Positions 25,045-36,425 of a stretch of DNA of 64,000 nucleotides are shown here, piece by piece. The notes under the pieces were generated by a model. The model worked only from the letters and a program-made list of their open reading frames with translations. It had not been told where the DNA came from and searched no databases. Every line of letters begins with the position of its first letter. Position 1 is the first letter of the stretch. This DNA comes from Aquirickettsia sp965229725 (lineage in GTDB: Bacteria > Pseudomonadota > Alphaproteobacteria > Rickettsiales > Midichloriaceae). Made by a program: the position numbers and the translations under genes. The stretch spans positions 1 to 64,000 of the forward strand of contig OZ245923.1 of the NCBI GenBank assembly GCA_965229725.1, written 5' to 3'.

Positions 25045-25986
25045 ATGCAAAAAGTATATAACACAGAAGTTTTAATAATAGGTTCAGGTCCTGCTGGCTA
25101 TAGTGCTGCTATTTATGCTGCAAGATCAGCTCTTGAGCCGATCTTAGTCTCTGGCCAACAGCCTGGGGGACAACTTACAATCACCACTGATGTTGAAAAT
25201 TACCCTGGATTTGCAGAAACTATTCAAGGTCCATGGCTTATGGAGGAAATGAAACAACAATCTGAAAAAGCCGGGACACAAATTATGAATGATATGATTG
25301 TGGATGTCGATCTCAAAGCATATCCTTTTATAGCCTTGGGAGATAGTGGTAACAAATATTTGGCAAATTCCATTATTATTGCAACTGGAGCTCAGGCTAA
25401 ATGGCTTGGTCTAGAGTCAGAAAAAAAATTCATGGGATTTGGTGTGTCAGGGTGCGCAACATGTGATGGATTCTTTTATAAAAACAAAGAAGTTCTTGTG
25501 ATAGGCGGTGGCAATACTGCAGTTGAAGAGGCATTATATCTTACTAATCATGCATCAAAAGTTATTTTAGTGCATCGCAGGGATAAACTTAGAGCAGAAA
25601 AAATTTTACAGGATAGGCTTTTCAAACATCCAAAAATTCAAGTGATTTGGGATAGTGCTTTAGAAGAAGTTTTGGGATCAGAAAAGCCATTGTCCGTAGA
25701 AGGTGCAAGAATAAAAAATCTAAAGACTAGTAATGTATCTGATATAAAGGTGGATGGAATTTTTATTGCTATAGGTCATAAACCTAATACAGGCTTATTT
25801 AAGGATAAATTAGATATGGATGAAGAGGGATATATTATAACACACCCTGACAGCACTAAAACAAGTGTTGAAGGAGTGTTTGCTGCAGGTGATGTGCAGG
25901 ATAAAATATTTAGACAAGCTGTAACAGCTGCAGGAACTGGATGCATGGCTTCCCTTGAAGCTTTGAAATTTATAGAATCAAAATAG
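25045..25986 (+). CDS. trxB: Thioredoxin reductase
   Basis: NADPH-dependent flavoenzyme that reduces thioredoxin. 313 residues with the FAD motif IGSGPAGYSAAIYAAR, the redox pair in CATCDG, the NADPH motif IGGGNTAVEEA and the C-terminal FAD motif GVFAAGDVQDK. Six bases after the peroxiredoxin gene. It shares one base with the hemF start. Confidence 0.97.
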   Translation: MQKVYNTEVLIIGSGPAGYSAAIYAARSALEPILVSGQQPGGQLTITTDVENYPGFAETIQGPWLMEEMKQQSEKAGTQIMNDMIVDVDLKAYPFIALGDSGNKYLANSIIIATGAQAKWLGLESEKKFMGFGVSGCATCDGFFYKNKEVLVIGGGNTAVEEALYLTNHASKVILVHRRDKLRAEKILQDRLFKHPKIQVIWDSALEEVLGSEKPLSVEGARIKNLKTSNVSDIKVDGIFIAIGHKPNTGLFKDKLDMDEEGYIITHPDSTKTSVEGVFAAGDVQDKIFRQAVTAAGTGCMASLEALKFIESK

Positions 25987-26816
25987 TGGATAAGTTTAAT
26001 GATCAGAAAAAATTGGCAAGTAGTTGGTTTAGAGAGTTAAGAAATGAAATTTGTAATAGATTTGAAAAAATAGAGAGAGATAGTGGCTCACCAGCAACAT
26101 TTGCTCAAAAAAAATGGGATAGAGATGGAGGAGGTGGTGGTGAAATGTCAATTATGCGAGGCTCAATTTTTGAAAAGGTTGGTGTAAATATATCCACTGT
26201 TTATGGAGAGTTTTCTGAAAAATTTGCAAAAGAAATACCGGGCTGCAAAGATGGAAATAACAAGTTTTGGGCAAGTGGCATTTCATTAGTGGCGCATATG
26301 AATTCACCACATATTCCAGCAGCTCATTTTAACACGAGGATGATTGTCACTACTAAACAATGGTTTGGAGGAGGAGGAGATTTAACTCCAACATTTATAA
26401 ATGATGAAGATACAAGAATATTTCATGATCACCTGAAAAATGCATGCGATAAATTTGATAAAAATTACTATACGAAATTTAAGAAAAACTGTGATGAGTA
26501 TTTTTATTTGCCTCATAGAAATGAATCTAGGGGTGTTGGAGGAATTTTTTATGATTATTTAAATAGTGGTGATTGGCAAAAAGATTTTGAATTTACCAAG
26601 GAGGTTGGTATACAATTTGATAAAGCATTTTTAAATATTATTGAAAGAAATATTATGAAAAAATGGACTAATGAGGAAAAATCTGCACAATTAGATAAAA
26701 GGGGGAGATACGTAGAATTTAATTTATTGTACGATAGAGGGACAAAATTTGGACTGATGACCAACGGAAACACAGAAGCGATCCTAATGTCTTTGCCTCC
26801 TACTGCAACTTGGTAA
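25986..26816 (+). CDS. hemF: Oxygen-dependent coproporphyrinogen III oxidase
   Basis: Converts coproporphyrinogen III to protoporphyrinogen IX using O2. 276 residues, starting with GTG that overlaps the trxB stop. Family stretches are clear: GGGGGEMSIMRG, NSPHIPAAHFNTRM, WFGGGGDLTP and RGTKFGLMTNGNTEAILMSLPP. It supplies haem for the cbb3 and bc1 complexes. Confidence 0.97.
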   Translation: MDKFNDQKKLASSWFRELRNEICNRFEKIERDSGSPATFAQKKWDRDGGGGGEMSIMRGSIFEKVGVNISTVYGEFSEKFAKEIPGCKDGNNKFWASGISLVAHMNSPHIPAAHFNTRMIVTTKQWFGGGGDLTPTFINDEDTRIFHDHLKNACDKFDKNYYTKFKKNCDEYFYLPHRNESRGVGGIFYDYLNSGDWQKDFEFTKEVGIQFDKAFLNIIERNIMKKWTNEEKSAQLDKRGRYVEFNLLYDRGTKFGLMTNGNTEAILMSLPPTATW

Positions 26817-26836
26817 TTTAAATTGAGGATATTATT

Positions 26837-27409
26837 ATGAAACATAAATTTAGTTCATTAGAAGGAAAAATATTAATGGCATCGCCAAGATTAGAAGATC
26901 GGTTTTTTGAAAAAGCGCTAATATATATTTTTATGCATGATCAAAATGGAGCTTTTGGGGTAATTTTAAATCATGAGATAGGCTCCGTATCAAATCATGA
27001 ATTATTAAAACTATTTGATAAAAACACTAATAAAATCAAAATTGAAAGATTGCCTATTGTTTTTGGAGGTCCTGTTAATACTGAAAGAATTATTGCGCTA
27101 AGCATTGATAAACAACAGGAAAAACAATTTAGCTCAATGCAATCAATTGTTTTGCACACGGATATACAAAATTTTGTTAAGAATTTTATTATTAAAAACG
27201 ACAAATCAAAATTTTTACTTGCAAGGGGGATCAGTGCATGGAGTTCTAATCAATTGGAGGATGAGATTGAAGAAAATAGTTGGTTTATTATTCAGCCAAA
27301 TATCGATTTAATTTTCTCTCATGATATGAAAAATAAATGGTCCTTTGCTATTGAGGAGCTCGGTATAAAAAACTCTACATATATTGCTCCGTATTCAGGA
27401 AATGCTTAA
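26837..27409 (+). CDS. YqgE/AlgH-family protein (DUF179)
   Basis: 190 residues, the size of the UPF0301 family. Typical N-terminus (LEGKILMASPRLEDRFFEKA), HDQNGAFGVILNHEIG and the central FGGPVNTER. The function of the family is not settled. Its end overlaps the ubiG start by eight bases. Confidence 0.93.
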   Translation: MKHKFSSLEGKILMASPRLEDRFFEKALIYIFMHDQNGAFGVILNHEIGSVSNHELLKLFDKNTNKIKIERLPIVFGGPVNTERIIALSIDKQQEKQFSSMQSIVLHTDIQNFVKNFIIKNDKSKFLLARGISAWSSNQLEDEIEENSWFIIQPNIDLIFSHDMKNKWSFAIEELGIKNSTYIAPYSGNA

Positions 27410-28142
27410 AGATACTACAATTAACAAAGAAGAGGTTAAAAAATTTTCTGCTTTAGCAGAGGAGTGGTGGGATGAATCAGGCAAATTTAAGCCACTACAT
27501 GAGATCAATCCTGTTAGAATAAAATTCATTAAAGAGCATATAATGCAGCATTTTAAAATAAATGCTTTAAATGAGCTGCCCTTAGGTAATTTGAAATTAT
27601 TAGATATAGGCTGCGGTGGAGGGTTGCTATCAGTACCAATGGCAAGGCTAGGGGCTTGTGTTATGGGCATTGATCCTTCCGAAGAAAACATTAAAATTGC
27701 CAAACAATATGTAAAAGAAAACGAGCTTAAAGTGAACTTTAAATGCTCTAGTGTGCAAGGATTAATCAAAAATAAACATGAGAAGTTTGATATAATTCTT
27801 AATATGGAAGTTGTTGAGCACGTTAATAATGTTGAGAATTTTCTTTCGGAAAGCTCAAAATTGCTTAAAAAAAATGGCATTATATTTATTTCAACAATTA
27901 ACAAAACCATTAAATCACTAGTTCAAGCAAAATTTGTAGCTGAATACGTTTTAAGATTATTGCCGATTGGGACGCATGAATGGAAAAAATTTATTAAACC
28001 TGAAGAACTTATTTACATAATGAATAAAAATCAATTAGAACTATTAGATATCACTGGTATGAGTTATGATATGATTAATCAAAATTGGTATTTATCTGAT
28101 AATGTTGATGTTAATTATATAGTTTGTTTCAAAAAAATATAG
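27402..28142 (+). CDS. ubiG: Ubiquinone O-methyltransferase UbiG
   Basis: SAM-dependent enzyme for both O-methylations of ubiquinone. About 246 residues from ATG 27402; a TTG at 27384 is less likely. Motif I is LLDIGCGGGLLSVPMARLG; WWDESGKFKPLHEINPVR near the start and VVEHVNNVENFL are family hallmarks. It is convergent with the cytochrome c gene. Together with ubiK it supports ubiquinone-based respiration. Confidence 0.96.
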   Translation: MLKDTTINKEEVKKFSALAEEWWDESGKFKPLHEINPVRIKFIKEHIMQHFKINALNELPLGNLKLLDIGCGGGLLSVPMARLGACVMGIDPSEENIKIAKQYVKENELKVNFKCSSVQGLIKNKHEKFDIILNMEVVEHVNNVENFLSESSKLLKKNGIIFISTINKTIKSLVQAKFVAEYVLRLLPIGTHEWKKFIKPEELIYIMNKNQLELLDITGMSYDMINQNWYLSDNVDVNYIVCFKKI

Positions 28143-28173
28143 AATAGGAGTAAGCTCATTTTAAAGTATTAAT

Positions 28174-28728
28174 TTATGGCTTATTTATGGGTTTATCCGC
28201 ATGATTTCTTAAAAATTCAATCAGATCAATTCGATCATCAAGTTTTTTTATTCCAGCAAAAGCCATCTTTGTGCCGGGGACATATTTTCTTGGGGATTTC
28301 AAATAATTGATTAATTCTTGGATGCTCCAAACATCGGCAGCGCTGCCTTTATTATGCATTGCAGTAGAGTATGCGAATTCATTTTTTGAAGCTACTTTAC
28401 TATTGACTATGTTCCATAGATTGGGTCCAATTTTATTTTTCTCGCCTTTAGCGATTGTGTGGCATATAGAGCATTTTTTAAATATAGACTCACCTTTTTT
28501 GTAGTCCGCTTTGTCAAATAATAATTTTAAATCTAGAGTTTCCTCATCTATTGCTTCTTCTTGTTTTACATTATCGTCGTTATTTTCTGGCACTTCTATT
28601 TTATAACCTCTTTTTTTGACGGAAATCTCAGGGTAATAAATTAAATCCCCAATGTTAACGCAAAAAACAATGGCAAAAACAGCTAATGCAATAGAAAGTG
28701 CAATTTTGTCAAATTCGTAATTATTCAC
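28174..28728 (-). CDS. Membrane-anchored cytochrome c (CycM/c552 type)
   Basis: 184 residues: an uncleaved N-terminal helix (about 9-30), a charged linker, then a class I cytochrome c domain with C86-SI-C89-H90 and an axial methionine probably in GTKMAFAG. Alphaproteobacterial proteins of this build carry electrons from bc1 to terminal oxidases. Petite partner for the bc1 and cbb3 genes in this window. Confidence 0.92.
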   Translation of the reverse strand: MNNYEFDKIALSIALAVFAIVFCVNIGDLIYYPEISVKKRGYKIEVPENNDDNVKQEEAIDEETLDLKLLFDKADYKKGESIFKKCSICHTIAKGEKNKIGPNLWNIVNSKVASKNEFAYSTAMHNKGSAADVWSIQELINYLKSPRKYVPGTKMAFAGIKKLDDRIDLIEFLRNHADKPINKP

Positions 28729-28795
28729 TTATTAAATTTTTTTAAACATTCTTTTTTTATCTAAGCTACGAGTTTAAAGCAAGTTTAATTTTAAC

Positions 28796-29497
28796 TCATA
28801 ACCTAATATTTCTCTTTAATGCCAACCAATCTCTCATACCTAAATCTTTTTCAAAATTTAAAAGACCATCATTGCTTTGTTTGCATATCTTGTCGCTTGG
28901 TATGATTAAATTTTCTAATCCTGCAGCTAATGCTGCGACTTGAACCATACATGCCTTTTCCAGATGGTTAGTATAAAACATTGCTTCATGTATAGTTTTA
29001 CCACAAGTCAAAGTGCCGTGATTTCTTAAAAACATTATATATTGATCATCTAAATCTGAGACAATATTTTTACCTGCTGTTTCTTGCAGTGCCAATGAAT
29101 TATAGTCATGATATTTTATATTATTATAAAAATGCAATGCAAACTGACTTATTGGTAATAATCCTTGCTTCATCGCAGAAACAGCTACTCCTGGAATAGT
29201 ATGAAGGTGGAAGATGGCATTTATATCAGGTCTTTTTCTATAAATAAGTGAATGTATTATGTATCCTGTTTTATTATATTGATATTCTTTGCCATGTAAT
29301 ACAGTGCCACTGAAATCAACCTCTAAAAGAGATGTGGGTGTAACTTCTGCAAAAAATGTTCCGAATGGATATATGTAAAAGCTGTTGCCATCACTGCTTC
29401 GCGCAGAAAGGTGGGTGTAAGTTAAGTCATCCATTTTTAAATGAGCTAAGATCCTATAAGCTAGTGCTAAATTTTCTTTTATGATTTTGTTTTTCAT
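28796..29497 (-). CDS. Class II aldolase/adducin-family protein
   Basis: 233 residues with the zinc-ligand pattern FHLHTIPGVAVSAM and the later NHGTLTCGKTIHEAM, which define the class II aldolase/adducin fold. The substrate is unknown; homologues in Rickettsiales are unassigned. It starts with ATG at 29497, and queD lies 27 bp further up on the same strand. Confidence 0.9.
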   Translation of the reverse strand: MKNKIIKENLALAYRILAHLKMDDLTYTHLSARSSDGNSFYIYPFGTFFAEVTPTSLLEVDFSGTVLHGKEYQYNKTGYIIHSLIYRKRPDINAIFHLHTIPGVAVSAMKQGLLPISQFALHFYNNIKYHDYNSLALQETAGKNIVSDLDDQYIMFLRNHGTLTCGKTIHEAMFYTNHLEKACMVQVAALAAGLENLIIPSDKICKQSNDGLLNFEKDLGMRDWLALKRNIRL

Positions 29498-29524
29498 ATG
29501 TTTAAAGCATATTGGTAGGGCTTA

Positions 29525-29944
29525 TTATGTTTTAACTGTTACATAACAATTGGGTGTTTCATACAGTTTTATTTGCGTACATTGCACAGATTCATCTTTA
29601 AAAATTATAGGACAGACTTCGTGCAATAAAAAATGAGCCATATTTTCTGCAGTTGGGTTCACTTTTAAGTAGAATATTTTTTGACCGGTAATTTTTGATA
29701 TTTTATCACCTAAATCTTTATCCATTATGCTCAATATGGCATTATGATCCCAATTAGTGTTTAACCATTTTGTCAATTTTTGCTTAATGATGCTAAAGTC
29801 AATTACCATTCCTAGCTCATTTAGTTCATCCGACTCAAATGTGGCTTCCAGAGTGTATCTATGTCCATGAAGCATCTTGCAATTTCCGCTATGCCCAATA
29901 ATTCTATGAGCGGAATCAAAGCCTAAAATTTGTGTACATTTCAT
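29525..29944 (-). CDS. queD: 6-carboxytetrahydropterin synthase / 6-pyruvoyl-tetrahydropterin synthase homologue
   Basis: 139 residues. Zinc ligands and the catalytic cysteine are seen in DSAHRIIGH and NCKMLHGHRY; WDHNAIL and NPTAENMAHFL complete the family pattern. It may work in queuosine synthesis (QueD) or, as in some bacteria lacking FolB, in folate synthesis; no other queuosine gene is visible nearby. It is divergent from ispH. Confidence 0.9.
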   Translation of the reverse strand: MKCTQILGFDSAHRIIGHSGNCKMLHGHRYTLEATFESDELNELGMVIDFSIIKQKLTKWLNTNWDHNAILSIMDKDLGDKISKITGQKIFYLKVNPTAENMAHFLLHEVCPIIFKDESVQCTQIKLYETPNCYVTVKT

Positions 29945-30014
29945 TACTAAAAATTCTTGTCATATGTCATTTAAGCTATATTTTATACATAAATAATATA
30001 TATAATACAATATT

Positions 30015-30962
30015 ATGTTCAAGAATACAGATAACCTGCCAAAACTTCAGATTTTTTTAGCAAATCCACGTGGATTTTGTGCAGGAGTGGAAAGAGCAGT
30101 AGAAATTGTGGAACGCACAATTTTGAAATATGGAGCGCCAGTATACGTTAGGCATGAAATAGTGCACAATAAATATGTTGTTGAAGGTCTTAGAGCAAAA
30201 GGTGCAATTTTTGTGGAAGAGATTAGTGAGATACCTGAGAATGCGGTGACTATTTTTTCTGCTCATGGGGTAAGTGAAAAAGTTGAAAGTAACTCAAAAG
30301 ATAAGAATTTAAAAATAATTGATGCTACTTGTCCACTTGTGAAGAAAGTTCATCTTCAAGCGCAAAAATTTGAGAAAGAAGGTGATAAAGTGATTTTGAT
30401 TGGACATAAAAATCATCCAGAAATTGAGGGGACGAGCGGCAGAGTTAAGCAAGAGGTTTTTATTGTTGAGAACATAAGTGATATAAATAATATTCCTTAT
30501 GCAGTAGGTAGTGAAATTTCTTATGTTACTCAAACTACTTTAAGCGTGGATGATACAAAAAATATAATTAATAAGTTGAAAGATAAATTTCCAAATATTA
30601 AGGGGCCAGAACTTAATAATATATGCTATGCTACACAGAATAGGCAAGATGCAGTAAAGAAGCTTGCAACAATTGCAGATACTGTTTTTGTAATTGGTGC
30701 AAAAAATAGTTCTAATTCAAATAGATTGAGAGATATTGCTGAAAATTTTGGAGCAAAATCATACTTATTAAATGGAGAAGATGATGAAATTTCCAATTTA
30801 TTGATTAATACTAAAATCTTGGGAATAACTGCAGGCGCATCTGCTCCTGAAATTTTGATTGAAAATTTAATTAGTAAAATAAAAACAATTAGAGATATAG
30901 AAATTACTAATTTAAAAGGGAAAGAGGAAAATATTAAATTTAATATTCCTAAAGAGCTGTAA
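30015..30962 (+). CDS. ispH: 4-hydroxy-3-methylbut-2-enyl diphosphate reductase
   Basis: Last step of the MEP isoprenoid pathway, an Fe-S enzyme. 315 residues, with the cluster cysteines in NPRGFCAGVERAVEIVE, DATCPLVKKVH and NNICYATQNRQ, and the active-site TQTTLSVDDT. It depends on the SUF system at 2-7 kb and feeds the prenyl synthase at 9.2 kb. Confidence 0.97.
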   Translation: MFKNTDNLPKLQIFLANPRGFCAGVERAVEIVERTILKYGAPVYVRHEIVHNKYVVEGLRAKGAIFVEEISEIPENAVTIFSAHGVSEKVESNSKDKNLKIIDATCPLVKKVHLQAQKFEKEGDKVILIGHKNHPEIEGTSGRVKQEVFIVENISDINNIPYAVGSEISYVTQTTLSVDDTKNIINKLKDKFPNIKGPELNNICYATQNRQDAVKKLATIADTVFVIGAKNSSNSNRLRDIAENFGAKSYLLNGEDDEISNLLINTKILGITAGASAPEILIENLISKIKTIRDIEITNLKGKEENIKFNIPKEL

Positions 30963-31084
30963 AAATGGCATGTTTCTAGATTAATATTTAAAATCAAAAC
31001 AGTGAGATGGCATTTATTTATAACGATTAATATTTAGAGTAATAAAAAAAAAGAAATTTAATTCATAAAAATAGTAAATATCTA

Positions 31085-31113
31085 TTGACGAACCCGAAAG
31101 TTTTGCATATAAC
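31085..31113 (+). promoter_or_regulatory. Promoter of the 23S-5S rRNA unit
   Basis: TTGACG at 31085-31090, a spacer of exactly 17 bp and TATAAC at 31108-31113. It lies about 90 bp before the mature 23S end. A separate promoter is expected because 16S is not upstream, as in other Rickettsiales. Confidence 0.8.
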
Positions 31114-31139
31114 TGGCATACTAATTTCTTTGAAAAAGT

Positions 31140-31162
31140 GAATAAGATATTGTTTTTAACAA
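31140..31162 (+). promoter_or_regulatory. boxA-like antitermination element in the rRNA leader
   Basis: TTGTTTTTAACA (31150-31161) resembles the boxA consensus TGCTCTTTAACA and lies in the leader between promoter and 23S. The preceding bases (from 31140) also pair with 34021-34040 in the 23S-5S spacer, so the element partly overlaps an outer processing stem. Confidence 0.5.
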
Positions 31163-31171
31163 CAAGCTGAG

Positions 31172-31203
31172 ACAAAAATTACTCTATATGCGCTATTTGT
31201 AAT

Positions 31204-31212
<9 letters not shown>
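31172..31212 (+). other. 5' arm of the 23S processing stem (pairs with 33961-34002)
   Basis: These 41 bases are the near-perfect complement of 33961-34002, with only a few mismatches and one bulge. The two arms enclose 23S rRNA and form the kind of long stem that RNase III cuts. The mature 23S ends lie within or next to this stem. Confidence 0.8.
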
Positions 31213-33960
<2,748 letters not shown>

Positions 33961-33969
<9 letters not shown>

Positions 33970-34002
33970 AATTACATAGTGCGTATATAGTGTAATTTTT
34001 GT
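33961..34002 (+). other. 3' arm of the 23S processing stem
   Basis: Complement of 31172-31212. Further out, 34021-34040 is complementary to 31140-31157 over a 14-bp perfect core (GAATAAGATATTGT), so the precursor has two stacked long-range stems. Confidence 0.75.
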
Positions 34003-34057
34003 TTAATACACCGGAAAAATAAAAAGACAATATCTTATTCTTAATAGCCTAGTTTAT

Positions 34058-34178
34058 TGGTGTGGCAACCATAGAGAAGATGAAACACTTGATACCATTC
34101 CGAACTCATAAGTGAAAAGCTTCTTCGCCAATGGTACTTTGTCTTAAGGCACGGGAGAGTAGGTCGTTGCCATTCCAG
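34058..34178 (+). rRNA. rrf: 5S ribosomal RNA
   Basis: About 120 bases with the conserved CCATTCCGAACTCA, GAAAAGCTTCTTCGCC and GGCACGGGAGAGTAGGTCG. Helix I forms from TGGTGTGGCAAC and GTTGCCATTCCA. It follows 23S by about 90 bases in the same transcript. Ends are estimates from helix pairing. Confidence 0.92.
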
Positions 34179-34194
34179 TAAACTAGGCTTTTTT
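34179..34194 (+). terminator. Terminator whose stem encloses the 5S rRNA
   Basis: TAAACTAGGC (34179-34188) is followed by TTTTTT. Its complement GCCTAGTTTA lies at 34047-34056, just before the 5S. So the stem of the terminator would be closed by the whole 5S as its loop; it may equally be a processing stem. I find no second, ordinary hairpin before the T-run. Confidence 0.6.
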
Positions 34195-34618
34195 CATAAT
34201 AATTAAGAAGAAAAAATTAACGTTGGCTAAGATTAAAAGATTATTAATATAATAGCTCGTTATATTTTTCGCAATAGATAGCTTTATAAATATCGTAGTG
34301 TGAACTTCTTTGAAATCTGCTGTGCAATTAAGATGAACCCCATTTTTTATTTGACTTTCTTTACGGATGCTGTGGTACCATACGCGTCAAGTTAAGCTTG
34401 TATAGTTGTTAATTTGAGCATTTGAAGTGTTAATATTTTTTTCTTTCTATACTTATCTTTTATAGCAAATTTCTGCCAAATAATTATCAGGGTTTTTATA
34501 AATTTTGACACTTCTCTATTACAGTTCTTACTTATAATATGCAACCTCAGCTCGGAGTTTCATAATTGTCATAATAAATGATATATTATGGCAATTAGAA
34601 AACTTATAATGAATAGAT
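34195..34618. other. Intergenic stretch between 5S and IS982 remnant
   Basis: No open frame, RNA gene or clear hairpin. Bases near 34545-34575 (CAGCTCGGAGTTTCATAATT) could be the left end of the IS982 element, but I find no matching right end, so this is only a suggestion. Confidence 0.4.
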
Positions 34619-35094
34619 ATGATACCAGAAACACAAATAATAACAATATATTGCGATATAGATAATTTTTGCAAGGAACTAGATGGATATGTTGAGAATG
34701 GATTGATTGAAGATCAAAACAAAACAGCAAGACGAGGTCCAAAGCCAATACTATCAGAGAGTGAAGTAGTTACAATAATGATATTGTTTCAGCTGAGTAA
34801 ATTTAGGAATTTTAAGGCATTTTACACTATATTTTTAGCGACGTATTGGAAGCATCATTTCCCTAAAAGCCAAGTTATAATAGATTTATCGAGCTTGTAA
34901 AGTATAGCATTATGGCACTTATAATGTACAGTGCTGTTAAAAATGGTAAGAAAAGTGGGATTTATTATATTGATGGAGCTTGCTTACCAGTATGCCATTT
35001 AAAGAGGAGTAAAAGACATAAAGTATTTAATGGAACATCTGAATATGGGAAAACATCCGTAGGATGGTTTTTTGGCTTCAAATTGCATATGCTG

Positions 35095-35320
35095 TTTCTT
35101 CTAACCTCTTTTTCCATTTACTAATTGAATCTACACTTACTCCAAGACTTTTAGCTGCCTGAGTCAAGCTATATGCTCTTTCAGTTACCAACTTTACTGC
35201 CTCTACTTTAAATTCTTCGTTATATCTTTTTCTTGTATTGTTACTCATTTTTACAACTCCTTTTTTAGTTATTTTACTTTATCAGAGTTGATTAACTTTT
35301 ACTCTTGTTTTTGGGGTTCA
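35095..35320 (-). mobile_element. IS3-type left end with truncated OrfA
   Basis: On the minus strand TGAACCCCAAAAACAAG (from 35320), an end typical of IS3-type elements, is followed by GGAGT and an ATG (35248) that opens SNNTRKRYNEEFKVEAVKL, then SLTQAAKSLGVSVDSISKW, the HTH of a transposase OrfA. After about 51 codons it breaks off into IS982 sequence near 35095. So only the left end remains, sitting inside the IS982 gene in place of roughly thirty to forty IS982 codons. Confidence 0.75.
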
Positions 35321-35504
35321 CTTCAGATATCTCTTGCAAACTTGTTGGAAATAAAGGATACCTTTCCAAAAAGTTATTCAATACTTTGTTTGAACAGGGT
35401 ACAACTTTGATTACAAAGATTAAGAAAAATATGAAAAACTGCCTAATGCATGTTAAGGGTAAATTAATGCTTAAGAAGCGGTCACTCGTAGAAACCATAT
35501 TCTC

Positions 35505-36255
35505 GGCATTGTAAAATAAAAGTGGAGTAAAAATGAATTAGAGATATAATGAGAGAAAGAAACCTAAATGGGAAGGAAATGATGGAAAAATGCAAACATT
35601 GTGCTGGAAACAAGTTAATAAAAAATGGATTTGAAAAAAGCAAACAAAGGTATAAGTGCAAATGCTGCAAAAGAACGTGTAGAGAGGGGGATGAAAGAGT
35701 AAAATATAGCGATGAAAAACGCATTAGGGTGTTGCGGTGGTATTTAGAGGGCGCTGGAATAAGGAGTATAGAGAGGATGGAGGAAGTATGCTTAGGGAAA
35801 AGATAGAGTCTACAAAAGTGCCGGAGAAAGCAAAGGATGTGGAGATATTGGAAGTGGACGAGTTATTTAGCTATTGCCAAAAAAAACTTCCAGAGTGTAC
35901 GTATGGCTTGCTGTTGATAGGAACAGAAATGAAGTTGTTGATATCAAAGTAAGTAATAGCAGAGATTTTTGGGCTTATTACGAGATGGCACAAAGGCTAG
36001 AGAAGCGGTATAGAATTAACATCTTGTGCACTGATCATTATGAAGTGTATAGCAAATATAGGATTACACATAGACATGTTAAAAGTAAGGCTGAGACTTC
36101 TTTGGTTGAATCCAAGAACTCTTTAATACGCCATTATCTCTCCAGATTCAACAGAAAGACTAAACGTTATTCCAAATCTTTAGACATGATTGTTCATTCT
36201 TTATGGATGTTATTTTATAAAAATCTCTTTCTATCCACTTTTGTTTAACGATGCC
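35505..36255 (+). mobile_element. IS1-family element with intact ends and 8-bp target duplication
   Basis: 751 bp. Left end GGCATTGTAAAATAAAAGTG (35505 on) and right end (36234-36255, complement GGCATCGTTAAACAAAAG) form an imperfect inverted repeat of about 22 bp. It is flanked by ATATTCTC at 35497-35504 and 36256-36263, the 8-bp duplication typical of IS1. It landed within the IS982 transposase. The transposase is defective (see next entry), but with both ends intact it could still be moved by an active copy elsewhere. Confidence 0.93.
35579..36248 (+). pseudogene. IS1-family transposase, frameshifted
   Basis: Read in three frames. Part 1: zinc-finger region KCKHCAGNKLIKNG, then YKCKCCKRTCREGD, with Shine-Dalgarno GGAAGG before ATG 35579. 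Part 2: from about 35790 (SMLREKIEST to EVDELFSYCQKK). Part 3: from about 35886 (RVYVWLAVDRNRNEVVDI to SLDMIVHSLWMLFY), containing the rest of the DDE domain. The second shift is at a run of eight A followed by C, which could be slippage or a programmed -1 site of IS1 type. The first shift seems to come with a small deletion in the HTH region, so the gene is probably dead. Confidence 0.85.
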
Positions 36256-36425
36256 ATATTCTCTTCTATGAAGTCCCTAAGAACACTGATTCACTTTAGG
36301 CACAGATCTCCCATTAATGCATTTTCTCATTTTTTAGCCGGATTAATAAATTATCAACTAAGACCAGATAAATCTATTATTGATAAAAATTTATTCTTCA
36401 ATCTCTATCTAGTTTTTCTCTACTA

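Larger units (their letters stand above)
34619..36400 (+). mobile_element. Broken IS982-family transposase, in pieces
   Basis: Four pieces of one transposase. Piece 1 (34619 to about 34870): CDIDNFCKELDG and the YTIFLATYWKHHFPK region. Piece 2 continues one frame over from PSYNRFIELV to GKTSVGWFFGFKLHM (about 35090), with the YIDGA catalytic strand. Then an IS3-type fragment interrupts. Piece 3 resumes at about 35325 (LVGNKGYLSKKLF) and runs to VETIF at the IS1-family insertion. Piece 4 is from 36264 to about 36400 (SSMKSLRTLIHFRHRSP, then HFLAGLINYQ). Removing the IS1 element and one target copy restores VETIFSSMKSLRTLI in frame. The element is dead: a frameshift, a replaced segment and an insertion. 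Its outer ends are not certain. Confidence 0.88.

Noticed and set aside
34540..34580. Left inverted repeat of IS982
   Set aside because: Plausible by position but no matching right end could be found near 36400, so the element boundary was not called.
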